Shown here piece by piece: positions 43,244 to 53,685 of a DNA stretch of 64,000 bases (position 1 is its first letter; every line of letters begins with the position of its first letter). A program made the translations under genes and the position numbers. The DNA comes from Mesomycoplasma ovipneumoniae. GTDB lineage: Bacteria > Bacillota_I > Bacilli_A > Mycoplasmatales > Metamycoplasmataceae. The notes under the pieces are model-generated. The model did no database searches, was not told the DNA's origin, and worked only from the letters and a program-made list of their open reading frames with translations. The stretch covers positions 868,001 to 932,000 of the forward strand of contig NZ_CP124621.1 in NCBI RefSeq assembly GCF_030012565.1. Direction: 5' to 3'.

Positions 43244-43792
43244 TTATTCTCTAATATTTTTCTCAGATTTTAGCAAATTTTCTAGATCTAAAACCAATTT
43301 TTCGTGTAAGTCTTTGTTGTTTTGCTCTTGATTTATCAAGAATTTTTTACTTATATCAGCAGCAACATTAATAATATTTTCCTGATGTTTTTTTACAATT
43401 TCTTTTTCATATTCGGTTAAAACTTTTTGACCTTCAGAAATAAGGCGACGAGCTTCTTCGGTGGCTTGTTTTTTTGAGTCTTCGATAAGCTTATTTGCCT
43501 CAAGTTGAGATTCATGTTTTAAATCAATGCAATATTGCTTTGTTTCTTCTAAATGATTTTGCGATTGTTTTGCTAATTCTTTAGCTTCATTATTTGATTG
43601 AATTGTTGAGTCGATGTGATTTTGGAGAAAATCCTTACGATCTTTGATATATTTTTTAAGTGGACGATAGACAAAATAAGTCAAAACTAAAAATAAAACT
43701 AAAAAACTAGCAAGTGTTGCAGCAACTACATAAACATTAGGGATTATCCCTTTAAACAATTCGCTTAATGATTGATTGATACTTGGTTGCAT
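43244..43792 (-). CDS. atpF: ATP synthase b subunit (182 aa)
   Basis: Membrane-anchored stator. One N-terminal membrane segment ([22 protein letters not shown]) is followed by a long charged amphipathic helix ([59 protein letters not shown]) that forms the right-handed coiled coil. No lipobox Cys is seen, unlike some mycoplasma AtpF lipoproteins. Confidence 0.95.
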   Translation of the reverse strand: MQPSINQSLSELFKGIIPNVYVVAATLASFLVLFLVLTYFVYRPLKKYIKDRKDFLQNHIDSTIQSNNEAKELAKQSQNHLEETKQYCIDLKHESQLEANKLIEDSKKQATEEARRLISEGQKVLTEYEKEIVKKHQENIINVAADISKKFLINQEQNNKDLHEKLVLDLENLLKSEKNIRE

Positions 43793-43809
43793 TTTTTACA
43801 AATTTAGGA

Positions 43810-44118
43810 TTAACCTTGTACGAAAATTAGGATAAAGGCAATTAAAAGCGCGTAAATTGATGATGTTTCTGCAATAGCTGTTCCAATTATTAGAACACGA
43901 AAAACTTTTTTTTGTGCTTCAGGATTTCTTGCAATAGCATCACAAGCTTTTCCAACAGCATAACCTTGACCGGCACCAACACCGATAACTCCGATCATGG
44001 CGAGTCCGGCACCTAAATATGCAAATGCAGTTGCATTTAGTCCTGAATCAGCGGTCTTAGTAGCAGTTTCTTGAAAATTTTGAACAACTTTTTGCGAGAA
44101 ATTTATAACAGATTCCAT
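43810..44118 (-). CDS. atpE: ATP synthase c subunit (102 aa)
   Basis: Forms the proton-driven rotor ring. An N-terminal extension of about 30 residues precedes two membrane helices. The first is Gly-rich (AYLGAGLAMIGVIGVGAGQG) and the second carries the essential proton-binding Glu in IIGTAIAETSSIYALLIAFI. The polar loop is KACDAIARNPEAQ. The protein is about 25 residues longer than the usual c subunit. Confidence 0.96.
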   Translation of the reverse strand: MESVINFSQKVVQNFQETATKTADSGLNATAFAYLGAGLAMIGVIGVGAGQGYAVGKACDAIARNPEAQKKVFRVLIIGTAIAETSSIYALLIAFILIFVQG

Positions 44119-44178
44119 TTTTTTTCCTTTTTTTTATAGTAAATTTATAATAACTTAATTATTTTGTTTCCAAAATAA

Positions 44179-44907
44179 TTAAGTTTGAACAATGTTCAAT
44201 GTTTTTTGTTCAGTTTTTTGCTTTTCTGGTGGGTGAATTACTTCCATTCCTCAATATGAAACAGTTAGAATTACAAAAATAAATGACTGTATCAACGAGC
44301 CGATAATATCAAAATAGATAAGAAACGGTGGGAAAATTAATACAACCGGTAAATTAAAATTACCAAAAGCACCTAGCGGGATTTTTTGGTAAAGTCAAAG
44401 AACACCTGAATAAATAATCAAGAAAAAAACGGAACCTGAAATTATGTTCCCATACATCCTGAAAGAAAGTGAAATTAATGGAGCGGGTGCCCCTATTATT
44501 TTAAGTGGATTTTTTGCAAATTCAAGTATATAATATCTTTTTGCAAAAATTGATCCAACAACAAAAATCCCTAGTCAACTAATCATCGCCAAACTTAGGG
44601 TTACCGAAATTGAAGTAGAAATTGGCTCAAGACCTGCCAGTGATAATAAATTACCTAATAAAAAGAAGGTAAAAAGTGAAAAAATGTAAGGTTTTACTTT
44701 GTTTACATAACCTTCACCGGAGGACTCAACAAGATCATCAATAAATAAAAAGTATGATTCTGCAAATAAAACTATTGCTGAAGGAGCTTTATCAACTTTT
44801 GCTTTTTTTATGTGGAAAAAGATAATAATTGATAAAATTATTACAAAAACTACTAAAATAAAAAGAGTAAATAATTGCGGTTGATTTCAGTGTGAAAAAA
44901 AATTCAT
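44179..44907 (-). CDS. atpB: ATP synthase a subunit (242 aa)
   Basis: Proton channel of Fo. Visible only with TGA as Trp. Starts MNFFSHWNQPQLFTLFILVV at ATG 44907 and stops at TAA 44179. It has about five membrane helices. The key segment PLISLSFRMYGNIISGSVFF contains the essential Arg that faces the c-ring Glu, and the last helix (LIQSFIFVILTVSYWGMEVI) is typical. The start is 2 bp after the atpI-like gene ends. Confidence 0.95.
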
Positions 44908-44909
44908 TT

Positions 44910-45329
44910 TTATTCCTGCATGTTTTTGCGCTTTGATAATAAAAAATAAATTATAGCACTAATTGGAAAAATTGTATAACCAAAAATAAAAGAAATTATA
45001 TTTATTGGTTTAAGTAAAAAATCTAAGCTATTTTCAGCAGCTGTTTGAAATGATTTATTAATAAAAAAAATAGCTATCAAAATTGCAGCTTGAAACAAAA
45101 TTAATATAATATAAACAAAAAAAGCAAAAAATGAAGAGGTTTTTTCTTTATTTTTTGCTTTTTTTGTTATGGTGCTAAAAAATAAGTGTTTTGAAAGCAA
45201 AAAGGAGGCAACACTAAAAAAAGAGAAAAATCATCCTAAAATTAGTGTGTAATTTCAAATTGCAACCAAAGATAAAATCAGTGCAATTGCTAAAAAAATC
45301 TTAAAATAGAAGTAATAAAAATATTTCAT
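44910..45329 (-). CDS. atpI: AtpI-like ATP synthase operon membrane protein (139 aa)
   Basis: First gene of the ATP synthase operon. It has four hydrophobic segments (starting FKIFLAIALILSLVAIW and including FFAFFVYIILILFQAAILIA, INIISFIFGYTIFPISAIIY). Its topology and its position before atpB match AtpI, proposed to help assemble the c-ring, but primary-sequence similarity is weak. Starts at ATG 45329 (MKYFYYFYFKIF), 14 bp after dinB, with TGA Trp codons. Confidence 0.75.
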
Positions 45330-45343
45330 TGCTTAAAAATGGC

Positions 45344-46498
45344 CTAATTTTTAAATGATTTTAGCACAACTAATTTTTTCAAACCCATTTTTTTATTTAC
45401 ACTTGCGATAATATTCTTAACTTTTGGACTTGTATTTAACATACTTATATCATAATCAGAAATTTTTGACAAACAAATTCCAAACCCTGATAATAAAGAA
45501 AAATCTTCGATTTTATTTGCAAGCGCAACTAAATTATTGTACAACAAATCATAATTATTTGAAGGTTGAGATAAATCTGTAAAAAAACGGTTTTGTTCTT
45601 TGTTTTTTAACTTAAAATATACTTCAACACGGTTTGCCCCTTTATTAAACTGGTCTAGTTTGGCAACTAAACTTGGCAAAAATTCTGAAATTAAAAGTAG
45701 TGTTTCTGTCTTTGTTGGAGTAGCATAAGGAGAAAAAGTGCGAAAATGTGAGACACTTTTAAAATTTTCGGACTTGTTTGCAACAATGTTGTCGCCTTTT
45801 GAAGTCAAAGATTGAAATAATCCATAACGCTGAACGCCTAAAACTTGAATAATTTTTTCATTATCAACTCCAGCTTTTACTAGATCATTGATGGTAAAAA
45901 TTCCAATGTTTTTTAGTTTTTGAGCCGTGGAAATTCCTATTCCAAAAAGTTTTTCGATTTTTTGGGAATAAATAAGCGGTATGATTTTGTCCCTTGAAAT
46001 AACAGCGATTTTTTCTCGTGTGTGTTTGGCTAAATTTGTGGCCATTTTTGCTAATAATTTATTATGAGAAACGCCAATTGAAATTGGTAATTTAAGTTCT
46101 TGTTGCACTTTTTTCTTAATATAGTACAACATTTGGTAAATTGTCTTAAATTTTCGAAAATAATCAGTCAAATCCAAAAAACACTCGTCAATTGAGTAAA
46201 TTTCAATTTTTTTTGTAAAATTTTTAGTGATAAAATCAAAAAATTGCCTTGATAAAAAGCGATAATAAGCCAAATTTGGTTCAATTACGACCAAATTTGG
46301 GATCTTTTTTTTAATATATACGGTTTTATCTGTAATTTTGAACCCTTTTTCTTTAACCTCTTTAGAAATAGAAACAGCCATTGCAAAATCCTCTTTTCGA
46401 GAAATAGCAATTGGCTGGCCTTGTAATGTTGGATCAAGTCTAATTTCTGATGAGACAAAAAAAGTATCAATATCAATGTGGGCAATTATTTTTGGCAT
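45344..46498 (-). CDS. dinB: Y-family DNA polymerase IV (384 aa)
   Basis: Translesion polymerase. The palm carries HIDIDTFFVSSEIRLDP near residue 7 with the first catalytic Asp, and EIYSIDECFLDLTDYF with the Asp-Glu pair. The thumb includes helix-hairpin-helix-like LFGIGISTAQKLKNIGIFTI. The little-finger domain is at the C-terminus. The usual beta-clamp motif at the extreme C-terminus is not obvious. Same strand as the ATP synthase operon and immediately upstream of it. Confidence 0.93.
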   Translation of the reverse strand: MPKIIAHIDIDTFFVSSEIRLDPTLQGQPIAISRKEDFAMAVSISKEVKEKGFKITDKTVYIKKKIPNLVVIEPNLAYYRFLSRQFFDFITKNFTKKIEIYSIDECFLDLTDYFRKFKTIYQMLYYIKKKVQQELKLPISIGVSHNKLLAKMATNLAKHTREKIAVISRDKIIPLIYSQKIEKLFGIGISTAQKLKNIGIFTINDLVKAGVDNEKIIQVLGVQRYGLFQSLTSKGDNIVANKSENFKSVSHFRTFSPYATPTKTETLLLISEFLPSLVAKLDQFNKGANRVEVYFKLKNKEQNRFFTDLSQPSNNYDLLYNNLVALANKIEDFSLLSGFGICLSKISDYDISMLNTSPKVKNIIASVNKKMGLKKLVVLKSFKN

Positions 46499-46545
46499 GT
46501 GACAAAAATAATTATACTATTATTTTATTTTTTTACAATTTAGCA

Positions 46546-46971
46546 CTAAATATCTTGATACAGGCTAATTTTATAATTTCTATTTAATTTATTCTTTTTA
46601 TATTTTCAGAGAATTTCTATATAAATTGTTTGCTGATTTTCATCAATTTTGTACCGAAAATTCAAAGATCCAAATGATACTTTAACTTTTGAAATAATTT
46701 CTTTAATAACATTTTCAACTAATCACTCATCAATATAAACTTTTCCTTGTTTTACTTTTATTGTATCGTAAAAATCATTAGCATAAATATTGGGAAAAAC
46801 ATCATTTTCTTTGTATTCTGATTCATTTTTGACTTCAAAATCTAGTTGTTTTTTTAAAGGTGATAGTGATTTTTCAACTCTAGAATTATACAAATACCAA
46901 CCTAGAATTCCGCCGCCGACAATAATTCCTGTTGCAAAAAGGCCTGATAAAATTTTAGCAGTGATTTGCAT
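46546..46971 (-). CDS. conserved mycoplasma membrane-anchored protein (141 aa)
   Basis: Starts at ATG 46971 directly against the TAG of the preceding gene, so the pair is coupled. One N-terminal membrane anchor (ILSGLFATGIIVGGGILGWYLY) precedes a mixed alpha/beta domain (QLDFEVKNESEYKENDVFPN, YDTIKVKQGKVYIDEWLVEN, NQQTIYIEILWKYKKNK). TGA Trp codons are used. The gene pair resembles the adjacent MHO_1580/MHO_1590-type families named after M. hominis. I am only moderately sure of that link, and the function is unknown. Confidence 0.7.
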
Positions 46972-48177
46972 CTATTCTTCTAACTGATTTTCTTCATCTT
47001 CTTTAAAATTAGTAAAAGAAAGATCTCTAAGCTGCTCGATTGTTAAAAAATTAGTTGCAACATATTTAAAATCTTGATTAGAAATTTTAATTTCATCAGA
47101 TTTTATAAAAGGAGTTGGATAATTTGTGATTTTCAGACGGTAAATTCCTTTTTTCTTTTCGTAGTCAATCAATTTTTTGTGTATTTGTTGCGAAAAACCA
47201 ACACTTATTTTCTCAAAATCAGAATTAATTGACATTTCAACTTTTGGATTTAGGTATCCTGAAAAATTATAAGGAATAATGAATCCTTGTTGGGAAATTT
47301 GTGAATTTCCACTAAAAACAACCCGTTCTTTTGAATCATAAAAGGTGGTTGAAGTTATAAAAATGTCCCCAATTATGTATTTTCCCTCAACAATTTCAGG
47401 TTTTGTGTTTTTATTATAGATATCTGGGCGAAACTGGAAGGATAAATTTAAAAAATTTTTTGCTGCTGTGGGTGATTTTATTGGCAGATTTGTCAGTTTT
47501 AAGTCAGAAATATTGATCTGGCGATCGATATTTCCGGCATGAAAAGTCTCAGGATCAACCCCAACTTTGAAAATATTTATATTGTGTTTTTCTTGAATAA
47601 ATTTAACAGGGAAAAAATAAACTGTTTGTTCGTCAATTTTTTCATAAGTTTTAGAAAATTCACGCGAGGCATCAGCTCCTAAATTTGCCATTTTTATTGA
47701 TTTTAGGAGTTTAAAGCCAATTCCTTGATTTTGGATAGAATATTCTTTGCGTACATCTGAAAAGTTGCGGATTTTTACCACATTGTCAAGCATCATTTGT
47801 TGCTCGTTATGTTTTGTCAGATACACTAAAATATTATCTATTTTTTGAAATTTGTCAGCATTATCTTTACTTTTTTCGCCATCAAGACCTCCAAAAGTAA
47901 AAATTGCTTGATTAAATCGCTCGGGCAGTAATTCTAAAACTTTTGGACCTGCAGGAATTGAATTATTTACTTGGACATAAACATCCACTTTTCCCGGTAT
48001 TTTTGAAAAAACAGTAACAATTACTGTATATCTGTTTGAAACAATGTCGCGCTCGATTTTTACAAATTGTCTAATTCCATTAGGTGATGAATTTGATGCA
48101 TAATTAAAAGAAATTTGGCCATAGCTTCTTGCAATTTGAATTTCAGGGCTTTGGCTTGGAATAAGATCTAAATTCAT
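46972..48177 (-). CDS. conserved mycoplasma protein, beta-rich (401 aa)
   Basis: No signal peptide or membrane segment. The sequence alternates short hydrophobic strands with charged turns (RYTVIVTVFSKIPGKVDVYV, AIFTFGGLDGE, GDIFITSTTFYDSKERVVFS), suggesting a beta-rich structure. It ends acidic (FKEDEENQLEE). It begins 3 bp downstream of the 48181-48543 gene and its TAG abuts the next ATG. No enzyme motif is seen. It may belong to the MHO_1580-like family, but that is uncertain. Confidence 0.7.
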   Translation of the reverse strand: MNLDLIPSQSPEIQIARSYGQISFNYASNSSPNGIRQFVKIERDIVSNRYTVIVTVFSKIPGKVDVYVQVNNSIPAGPKVLELLPERFNQAIFTFGGLDGEKSKDNADKFQKIDNILVYLTKHNEQQMMLDNVVKIRNFSDVRKEYSIQNQGIGFKLLKSIKMANLGADASREFSKTYEKIDEQTVYFFPVKFIQEKHNINIFKVGVDPETFHAGNIDRQINISDLKLTNLPIKSPTAAKNFLNLSFQFRPDIYNKNTKPEIVEGKYIIGDIFITSTTFYDSKERVVFSGNSQISQQGFIIPYNFSGYLNPKVEMSINSDFEKISVGFSQQIHKKLIDYEKKKGIYRLKITNYPTPFIKSDEIKISNQDFKYVATNFLTIEQLRDLSFTNFKEDEENQLEE

Positions 48178-48180
48178 AAA

Positions 48181-48543
48181 CTAAAGATTTAAAATTATAA
48201 TAAATTGGTCGATTGCTTTGTGCATATTTTTATAATATGTTGATTTTGACCAGTATTTTTTAATTCAATTACGGTCATTATCGATAAATTCTTTGATTAA
48301 AAGCTTGGTATATCTAGGTTCTAAGAGTGAAAGAGCTCTATCAATCGCTGAAATTGGTAAATCATCATTTTTATTTGTAATTCCTAAAGTTTCATAAACT
48401 TTTTCTTTTTGTGAGTGGAGTTTATTAGTTTTATGGTATAGGAATAAGAAAGCAACTAGTGATTTTTTTTGAACAAATGTCCATTCTGATGGATCTTTTA
48501 ATTTTTTTCGCAATGATCTTGCAGGTTTACGGAAATCATCCAT
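48181..48543 (-). CDS. small conserved mycoplasma protein (120 aa)
   Basis: Basic, helical, soluble protein: DDFRKPARSLRKKLKDPSEW, TFVQKKSLVAFLFLYHKTNK, then SAIDRALSLLEPRYTKLLIK. TGA codons in the last quarter are Trp (RNWIKKYWSKSTYYKNMHKA), extending it to TAG 48181. It resembles the MG284/MPN403 family of uncharacterised proteins in length and style, which is an inference from memory. It starts 67 bp after obg ends. Confidence 0.7.
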
Positions 48544-48610
48544 TTTTATATCTCCTGTTAGAAAAATTAAATTAAATTAGCTCAAAAAAATTAATAAAGG
48601 TCAAAATATT

Positions 48611-49876
48611 TTAACTTCATTGAAATTCAAAATTATAAATTTTAACAGTGTCCCCTGATTTTATTCCTAGTTTTAAAAGTTCGTTTCACAAGCCGATATT
48701 TTTAATTTTTGAGTTAAATCTAAAAATATTTTCCTGGGAATTTAATGGTATTTTATTAACTATTTTTTTAATTAACTCACCACTAACCTCGTAAAATCCT
48801 GGAAATTTATTAGTAATTAAAAATGGCACCTCAAGATTATATTCAACAAAATCTTCCTTTTCTTCTGTTTGTTCAATACTTTCGGTTTGATTTGCTTGCA
48901 AAATAAGTTCAAACATTTTTCTCTTAATATTTTGAATTTCAGCACTGTTATTTGAAATCAAACTGGCTTGAATTACAGGAATTTCGGGAAATTCTTGCTG
49001 AAAAAGCTCAAAATTTTTTTTAAAACTGGGTAAATCAGATTTATTTGCTATTATTATTTGGTTTAGTTTTAGTAATTTTTGACTAAAATTAGCTAGCTCG
49101 GCGTTAATACTTTTAAAATCATCAATCGGGTTTTTTTCTTGGCTACCAAAGTCAATCACATGAGCAATTGCACGGCAACGTTCGATATGCTTTAAAAAAA
49201 CAATTCCCATTCCTTTTCCCAAACTTGCTCCTGAAATTAAACCAGGTAAATCTGCGACAACAAATGAATCATTGTAAGATTTGACCATGCCCAGTTGCGG
49301 AACAATAGTTGTAAATTCATAGTTAGCAATTTTGGGTTTAGAGTTAGAAATTAATGATAAAAGTGTCGATTTTCCGGCATTTGGTTTCCCAACTAGACCA
49401 ATATCAGCCATGACTTTGAGTTCAAGTTGAAGAATTAATTTTTGACCTTCTTCACCGTTTTCAGATATTCGGGGCGCTTTATTTCTTGAATTCTTAAAAC
49501 GGGTGTTGCCCTGACCGCCTTTGCCGCCACGGGCAATCAAATATTTTTTTTGAGTTACTACATCACAAATCAAAGTGTTATTTGAAAACACTTGTGTTCC
49601 AAGGGGAACTTTTACAAAAATATCCTTGCCATTAGCCCCCGTCCTATTTTTTGATCTACCGTTTTCACCGTTATTTCCGAAAATTTTTTTAGTTTGATAA
49701 AACGGAAATAACGAATTTAGACCAGAATCTCCAATAAAATAAATAGAACCTCCATTACCACCATCGCCTCCATCTGGTCCACCTTTATCAACATGAGCTT
49801 CTCTGCGAAATGATATTACCCCATCGCCACCCCTACCTGCTTGAATTTCTATCGAAACTTGATCAATAAATCTCAT
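48611..49876 (-). CDS. obg: Obg family GTPase (421 aa)
   Basis: Ribosome-assembly and stress-response GTPase (ObgE/CgtA). The glycine-rich Obg domain (FIDQVSIEIQAGRGGDGVIS, KGGPDGGDGGNGGSIYFIG) fills residues 1-158. The G domain has VGKPNAGKSTLLSLIS, DLPGLISGASLGKGMG and IIANKSDLP. The C-terminal OCT domain (FYEVSGELIKKIVNKIPLN to the end) requires reading TGA as Trp beyond 48686. The ribosome-binding AAGGAA lies inside the end of the kinase gene, 1 base upstream. Confidence 0.96.
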
Positions 49877-49877
49877 T

Positions 49878-50600
49878 TTATTCCTTTCATAATTTATATT
49901 GTTCGTATAAATTATCTAATTTTTCCATGTAAGGGGTGTCGTCAAAGTATTTAGTTTCTTGAGCATTGACTCATAAAATTATAAGGTAAAGGACGAAAAT
50001 TCTATGTAATAATATTAGTTTATAATTTAGTTTTCCATAGAAATTAAGAAAAATTTTTTCCTGTTCATCATTTAACCTTGCAGATTCTATAAAATATGCA
50101 AGGTCAAAATGTATGTCGCCTTTTGATGCATATTCCCAATCTAAAAAATAAATTTTTTTGTCTTTTTCAACCATATTCATTAATCACAAGTCATTATGAA
50201 GTGGTTTGGTTTTGTCCATATTTACCAAAATTTCATTGATAAATGGGTTATATTTTTCAATTGTAGGGTTTTTTATCCCTTTTTCAGCCAGAATTTTTAA
50301 ATATTGTTCTACCCGAAATGCATGGTTAGATGGTGGAAAAACTAAATTTGAATTATGAATTTCCCTTAACTGATAAGCGATTTTTTCAAGCGATTCAGTG
50401 GTAATTTCAACATCAGATCCTTCAATTCATTCTCAAATAATTTTTTCTTTTGAATCAGATATTAGTTTTGGAACAAAATCAAAATTTGATAAAATTGAAT
50501 AATCAATTTGATGATTCATTCCATTATAAACTTTTTCTTGAATAAATTGTAAATCCTTGCGAAAAGATTTATTAGTAAAACCAATTGAAATTTTTTTCAT
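49878..50600 (-). CDS. choline/ethanolamine kinase-like phosphotransferase (240 aa)
   Basis: Starts MKKISIGFTNKSFRKDLQFI at ATG 50600 and ends at TAA 49878. The kinase-like catalytic loop is PLHNDLWLMNMV (HxDxxxxN, Asp at about 142), followed by the metal-binding FLDWEYASKGDIHFDLAYF, as in LicA, choline kinase and aminoglycoside phosphotransferases. TGA Trp codons occur throughout. At 240 residues it lacks part of the N-terminal lobe compared with typical members. It may phosphorylate choline for phospholipid headgroups, and cls is nearby. The substrate is inferred only. Confidence 0.8.
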
Positions 50601-50691
50601 ACTATAAATTTTATTAGATTTTTAGGATTTTAAGCTAATAATTCTTGCTAGGACAAAAATAAATGTTTGTTTATTCCGCCCTAGCGTAATA

Positions 50692-50748
50692 TTTTAAGAA
50701 AAACTGCTATTTTTTTCTTAAAATAGGAAAATTGGTCGATTTTTCCTA
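50692..50748 (+). other. two adjacent hairpins in the divergent region before recA
   Basis: Hairpin 1 pairs TTTTAAGAAAAA (50692-50703) with TTTTTCTTAAAA. Hairpin 2 pairs TAGGAAAA (50724-50731) with TTTTCCTA (50741-50748). They lie between divergently transcribed genes, where terminators are not expected. Other bases of 50601-50836 show no gene. Confidence 0.5.
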
Positions 50749-50836
50749 CTTTTGAGATTTTTTTACAAAAAAAATTAAATTAAAATAAGAAAAAACAAGA
50801 AAATTATTTATAACCCAATATTTAAAAAGGACAAAA

Positions 50837-51850
50837 ATGACTGAAATTAACGACAAATCACTATTAAAACAAGCTTTAAGTGATATTAAGAAAAAATTTG
50901 GAAATGAATCTATCATGGTTTTAGGTGAAAAACCACCGATTGACACTGAAGTTTTTTCCTCTGGAAGTATGGCCATTGATATGGCTCTGGGAATTGGCGG
51001 ATTCCCAAAAGGTAGAATTATTGAAATTTATGGCCCTGAATCATCAGGAAAAACAACTATTACTTTGCACGCGATTGCCGAAGTTCAAAAACGCGGCGGA
51101 ATTGCGGCATTTATTGACGCTGAGCACTCGATTGATTCTCAATATGCAAAAAATTTAGGAATTGATATTGATAATTTAATTCTTTCTCAGCCAGATTCAG
51201 GTGAACAAGCTCTTGATATTGTCGACACATTAGCAAAAACAAAAGCTATTGACTTGATTGTTGTAGATTCGGTTGCCGCTTTAGTGCCAATGGCTGAACT
51301 CCAAGGCGAAATGAAAGATCAAGTAATTGGGGCTCAAGCACGACTTATGTCAAAAGCACTTCGAAAAATAACCGCATCATTAAATAAAAACGGAACAACA
51401 GTTATTTTTATCAATCAAATTCGTGAAAAAGTAGGGGTAATTTTTGGAAATCCAGAAACAACCCCGGGTGGAAGAGGACTAAAATTCTACGCTTCAATTC
51501 GGCTTGATGTTAGAAAAGTTCAACAAATTTCGACCGGAAATGATATAACAGGGCATAGCGTAAAAATAAAAGTTGTTAAAAATAAGCTTGCAATCCCATT
51601 TAAAACAGCATTAGTTGAAATTGTTTTTGCAAAAGGTATTTCAAAATCTGCTGAACTTATTCATTTAGGGGAAGAATTAGGAATCCTTACTAGAAAAGGA
51701 TCATGATTTGCATACAATGGCGAAAATATTGCTCAAGGAAAAATGAACTTGAAGCTATTACTTGAAAATAATGAGAAATTATTTAATGAAATAAAGGAGC
51801 AAATTACTGAAAAACTTAACGAAAATCAAAAGGAAAGTTCAGAAATATAG
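50837..51850 (+). CDS. recA: recombinase RecA (337 aa)
   Basis: Strand-exchange ATPase. P-loop [20 protein letters not shown] (residues about 57-76), [42 protein letters not shown], then loop 2 [20 protein letters not shown]. The C-terminal part beyond TGA 51707 (Trp) reaches TAG 51848. AAAGGAC lies just before the ATG. It is followed by cls after 15 bp, on the same strand. Confidence 0.98.
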
Positions 51851-51865
51851 TAAAATTATACCATA

Positions 51866-53398
51866 ATGTTCAAAAGAGCAAAATGGATTTTTTACTATTT
51901 TTTTTTATTAATTTTCCTTGCGGGTTTTAGCGGAACTATTTACATAATTTATGTTTTTCTGTCTAGAAATCTTGATTGAATCGCGATTTTAACACTTGTT
52001 TCAGTTTATAGTTCTACCTCACTTTTTAATTTATTTATTTTGCTACAAAGAAGAAGACATGAAGCAAAAATTTCATGGCTGATCGCTTGTTCTATTTTGC
52101 CAATAATCGGACCAATTGCTTATATTTTTTTAGGGCGAAAATACTCAAATCACCAAAATGTTAAGCATTATTTTTCACAATATCAATATTTTATTGGCTC
52201 AAGTAAAACTAATGAAAAGTTGTTAGAAAAAATTCCTAAAACTGACCGAGATTTATTGGTTTATTCAAGTAAATATTTTTTATCTCCTGTTCAAAAATTT
52301 ACCGGCGATTTAATTGTTGATGGTCATAGTTTTTTTGAAAAACTTTTTAACGACATTCAAAAGGCAAAAAAATTCATTTTTATTGATATTTATATTGTAA
52401 AAAATGACTTTATTTGAAAAAAATTAAAAAGATTGTTAATTAATAAGCGCAAACAAGGTGTAAAAATTAAGATTATCGTCGATTCTTTTGGGACTTACTA
52501 CATAAAAACACGGCAATGACTTGAATTAAGAAGTCAAAAAATTGAAGTTCTTTTGTTTAATGCCTTCAAAGTACCTTTTATCTCAGGGCAAAGTTTTTAT
52601 AGAAATCATCGAAAAGTTTTTCTAATTGATGGAAAAATTGTATATACTGGTGGAAATAATATTGCTGAAGAATACTCAGGTTTTGACAAAAATTATGGCT
52701 ATTGAATGGATTTAAATCTTCGACTTGAAGGCGAAATTGTCGAAGCTTATTGCCGAAATTTCCTATTTCATTGGTCAAAGTGGGGTAAAAAAAATATTTC
52801 TAAATCTGAAATTAATAATTTTTGCAAACTTGAAGAAAACAGCAACCAATCTACTAAAATAAAAAATTTAGGGGTTGTTATTCAAAATGGGCCAAATTTG
52901 CCCGACTCTTTGATTGAAGGCTTTATTTTAAAAAGTATTTATTCGGCCAAAAAAAATATTAAGCTTTTTTCGCCATATTTTGTGCCAACACAAAAAATTA
53001 TCGACGCACTTAAGGACATTTTACTTGCAAAAATAGAGGTAGAAATTTTTATACCAGGTAGAAATGACATTTTATTGATTAAAACTTTTAATCAATACTT
53101 TGCCTACAAACTGTTAAAAAAAGGTGCTAAAATTTACTTTTTTAAAGAAATCTTTTTTCACGGAAAAGCAATAATTATCGATGATAATATTGGAATGATC
53201 GGCACATCGAATTTAGATGCTAGATCTTTATTTTTCCAATATGAAACCAATTTATTTTTTAAAGGTAAAATTTTAAACAAGCTTTTGAATCACATCGACT
53301 TGCTTAAAAAACAAAATATTATTGTTGAAGTAAAAGAATTTAATAAAATTTCTAACTTTTTTAAGTTTTTAATTTTCTTTTTGAAAACTTTGGCTTAG
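51866..53398 (+). CDS. cls: cardiolipin synthase, phospholipase D type (510 aa)
   Basis: Joins two phosphatidylglycerol molecules to give cardiolipin. Two N-terminal membrane segments (YYFFLLIFLAGFSGTIYIIY and the following hydrophobic stretch) precede two HKD motifs: YRNHRKVFLIDGKIVYTGGN and FFHGKAIIIDDNIGMIGTSN, each with HxKxxxxD. TGA codons at 51978, about 52415 and later are Trp. The start at ATG 51866 is the first in frame. The length matches bacterial Cls of about 480-510 residues. Confidence 0.95.
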
Positions 53399-53416
53399 AA
53401 ATTAGCTTTTTTATAG

Positions 53417-53422
53417 TATAAT
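53417..53422 (+). promoter_or_regulatory. candidate -10 box of secG-rnr
   Basis: TATAAT 25 bases before the secG ATG, in the 48-bp gap after cls. No good -35 box is seen. Confidence 0.45.
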
Positions 53423-53446
53423 TTAATTTATTTTTGGTTATTAGTC

Positions 53447-53680
53447 ATGTTAAAAACAGTTTTAGTTATTTTTATTGCGATTTTTGGTTTCCTGATTGTT
53501 TTAGTTTCGCTAATTATGTCACCACATTCAAACTCATTCTCAGGAGCGCTAATCGGATCGAGTGATTTGGATTTATTCCAAGTATCAAAAGAACGTGGTA
53601 TCAAAAAGTTCACAAAATGAGCAATGTTTATATTAGGCTTTATTTTTTTAGCTCTATCGTTAGTAATTAGGTTGTTGTAA
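53447..53680 (+). CDS. secG: preprotein translocase subunit SecG (77 aa)
   Basis: Small two-span subunit of the Sec translocase. MLKTVLVIFIAIFGFLIVLV, a polar loop (SPHSNSFSGALIGSSDLDLF) and WAMFILGFIFLALSLVIRLL fit SecG. The position directly before rnr is the conserved secG-rnr pairing of low-GC Gram-positive bacteria. TGA at the WAMF position is Trp. The rnr ATG comes 5 bases after its stop. Confidence 0.88.
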
Positions 53681-53685
53681 GATTC

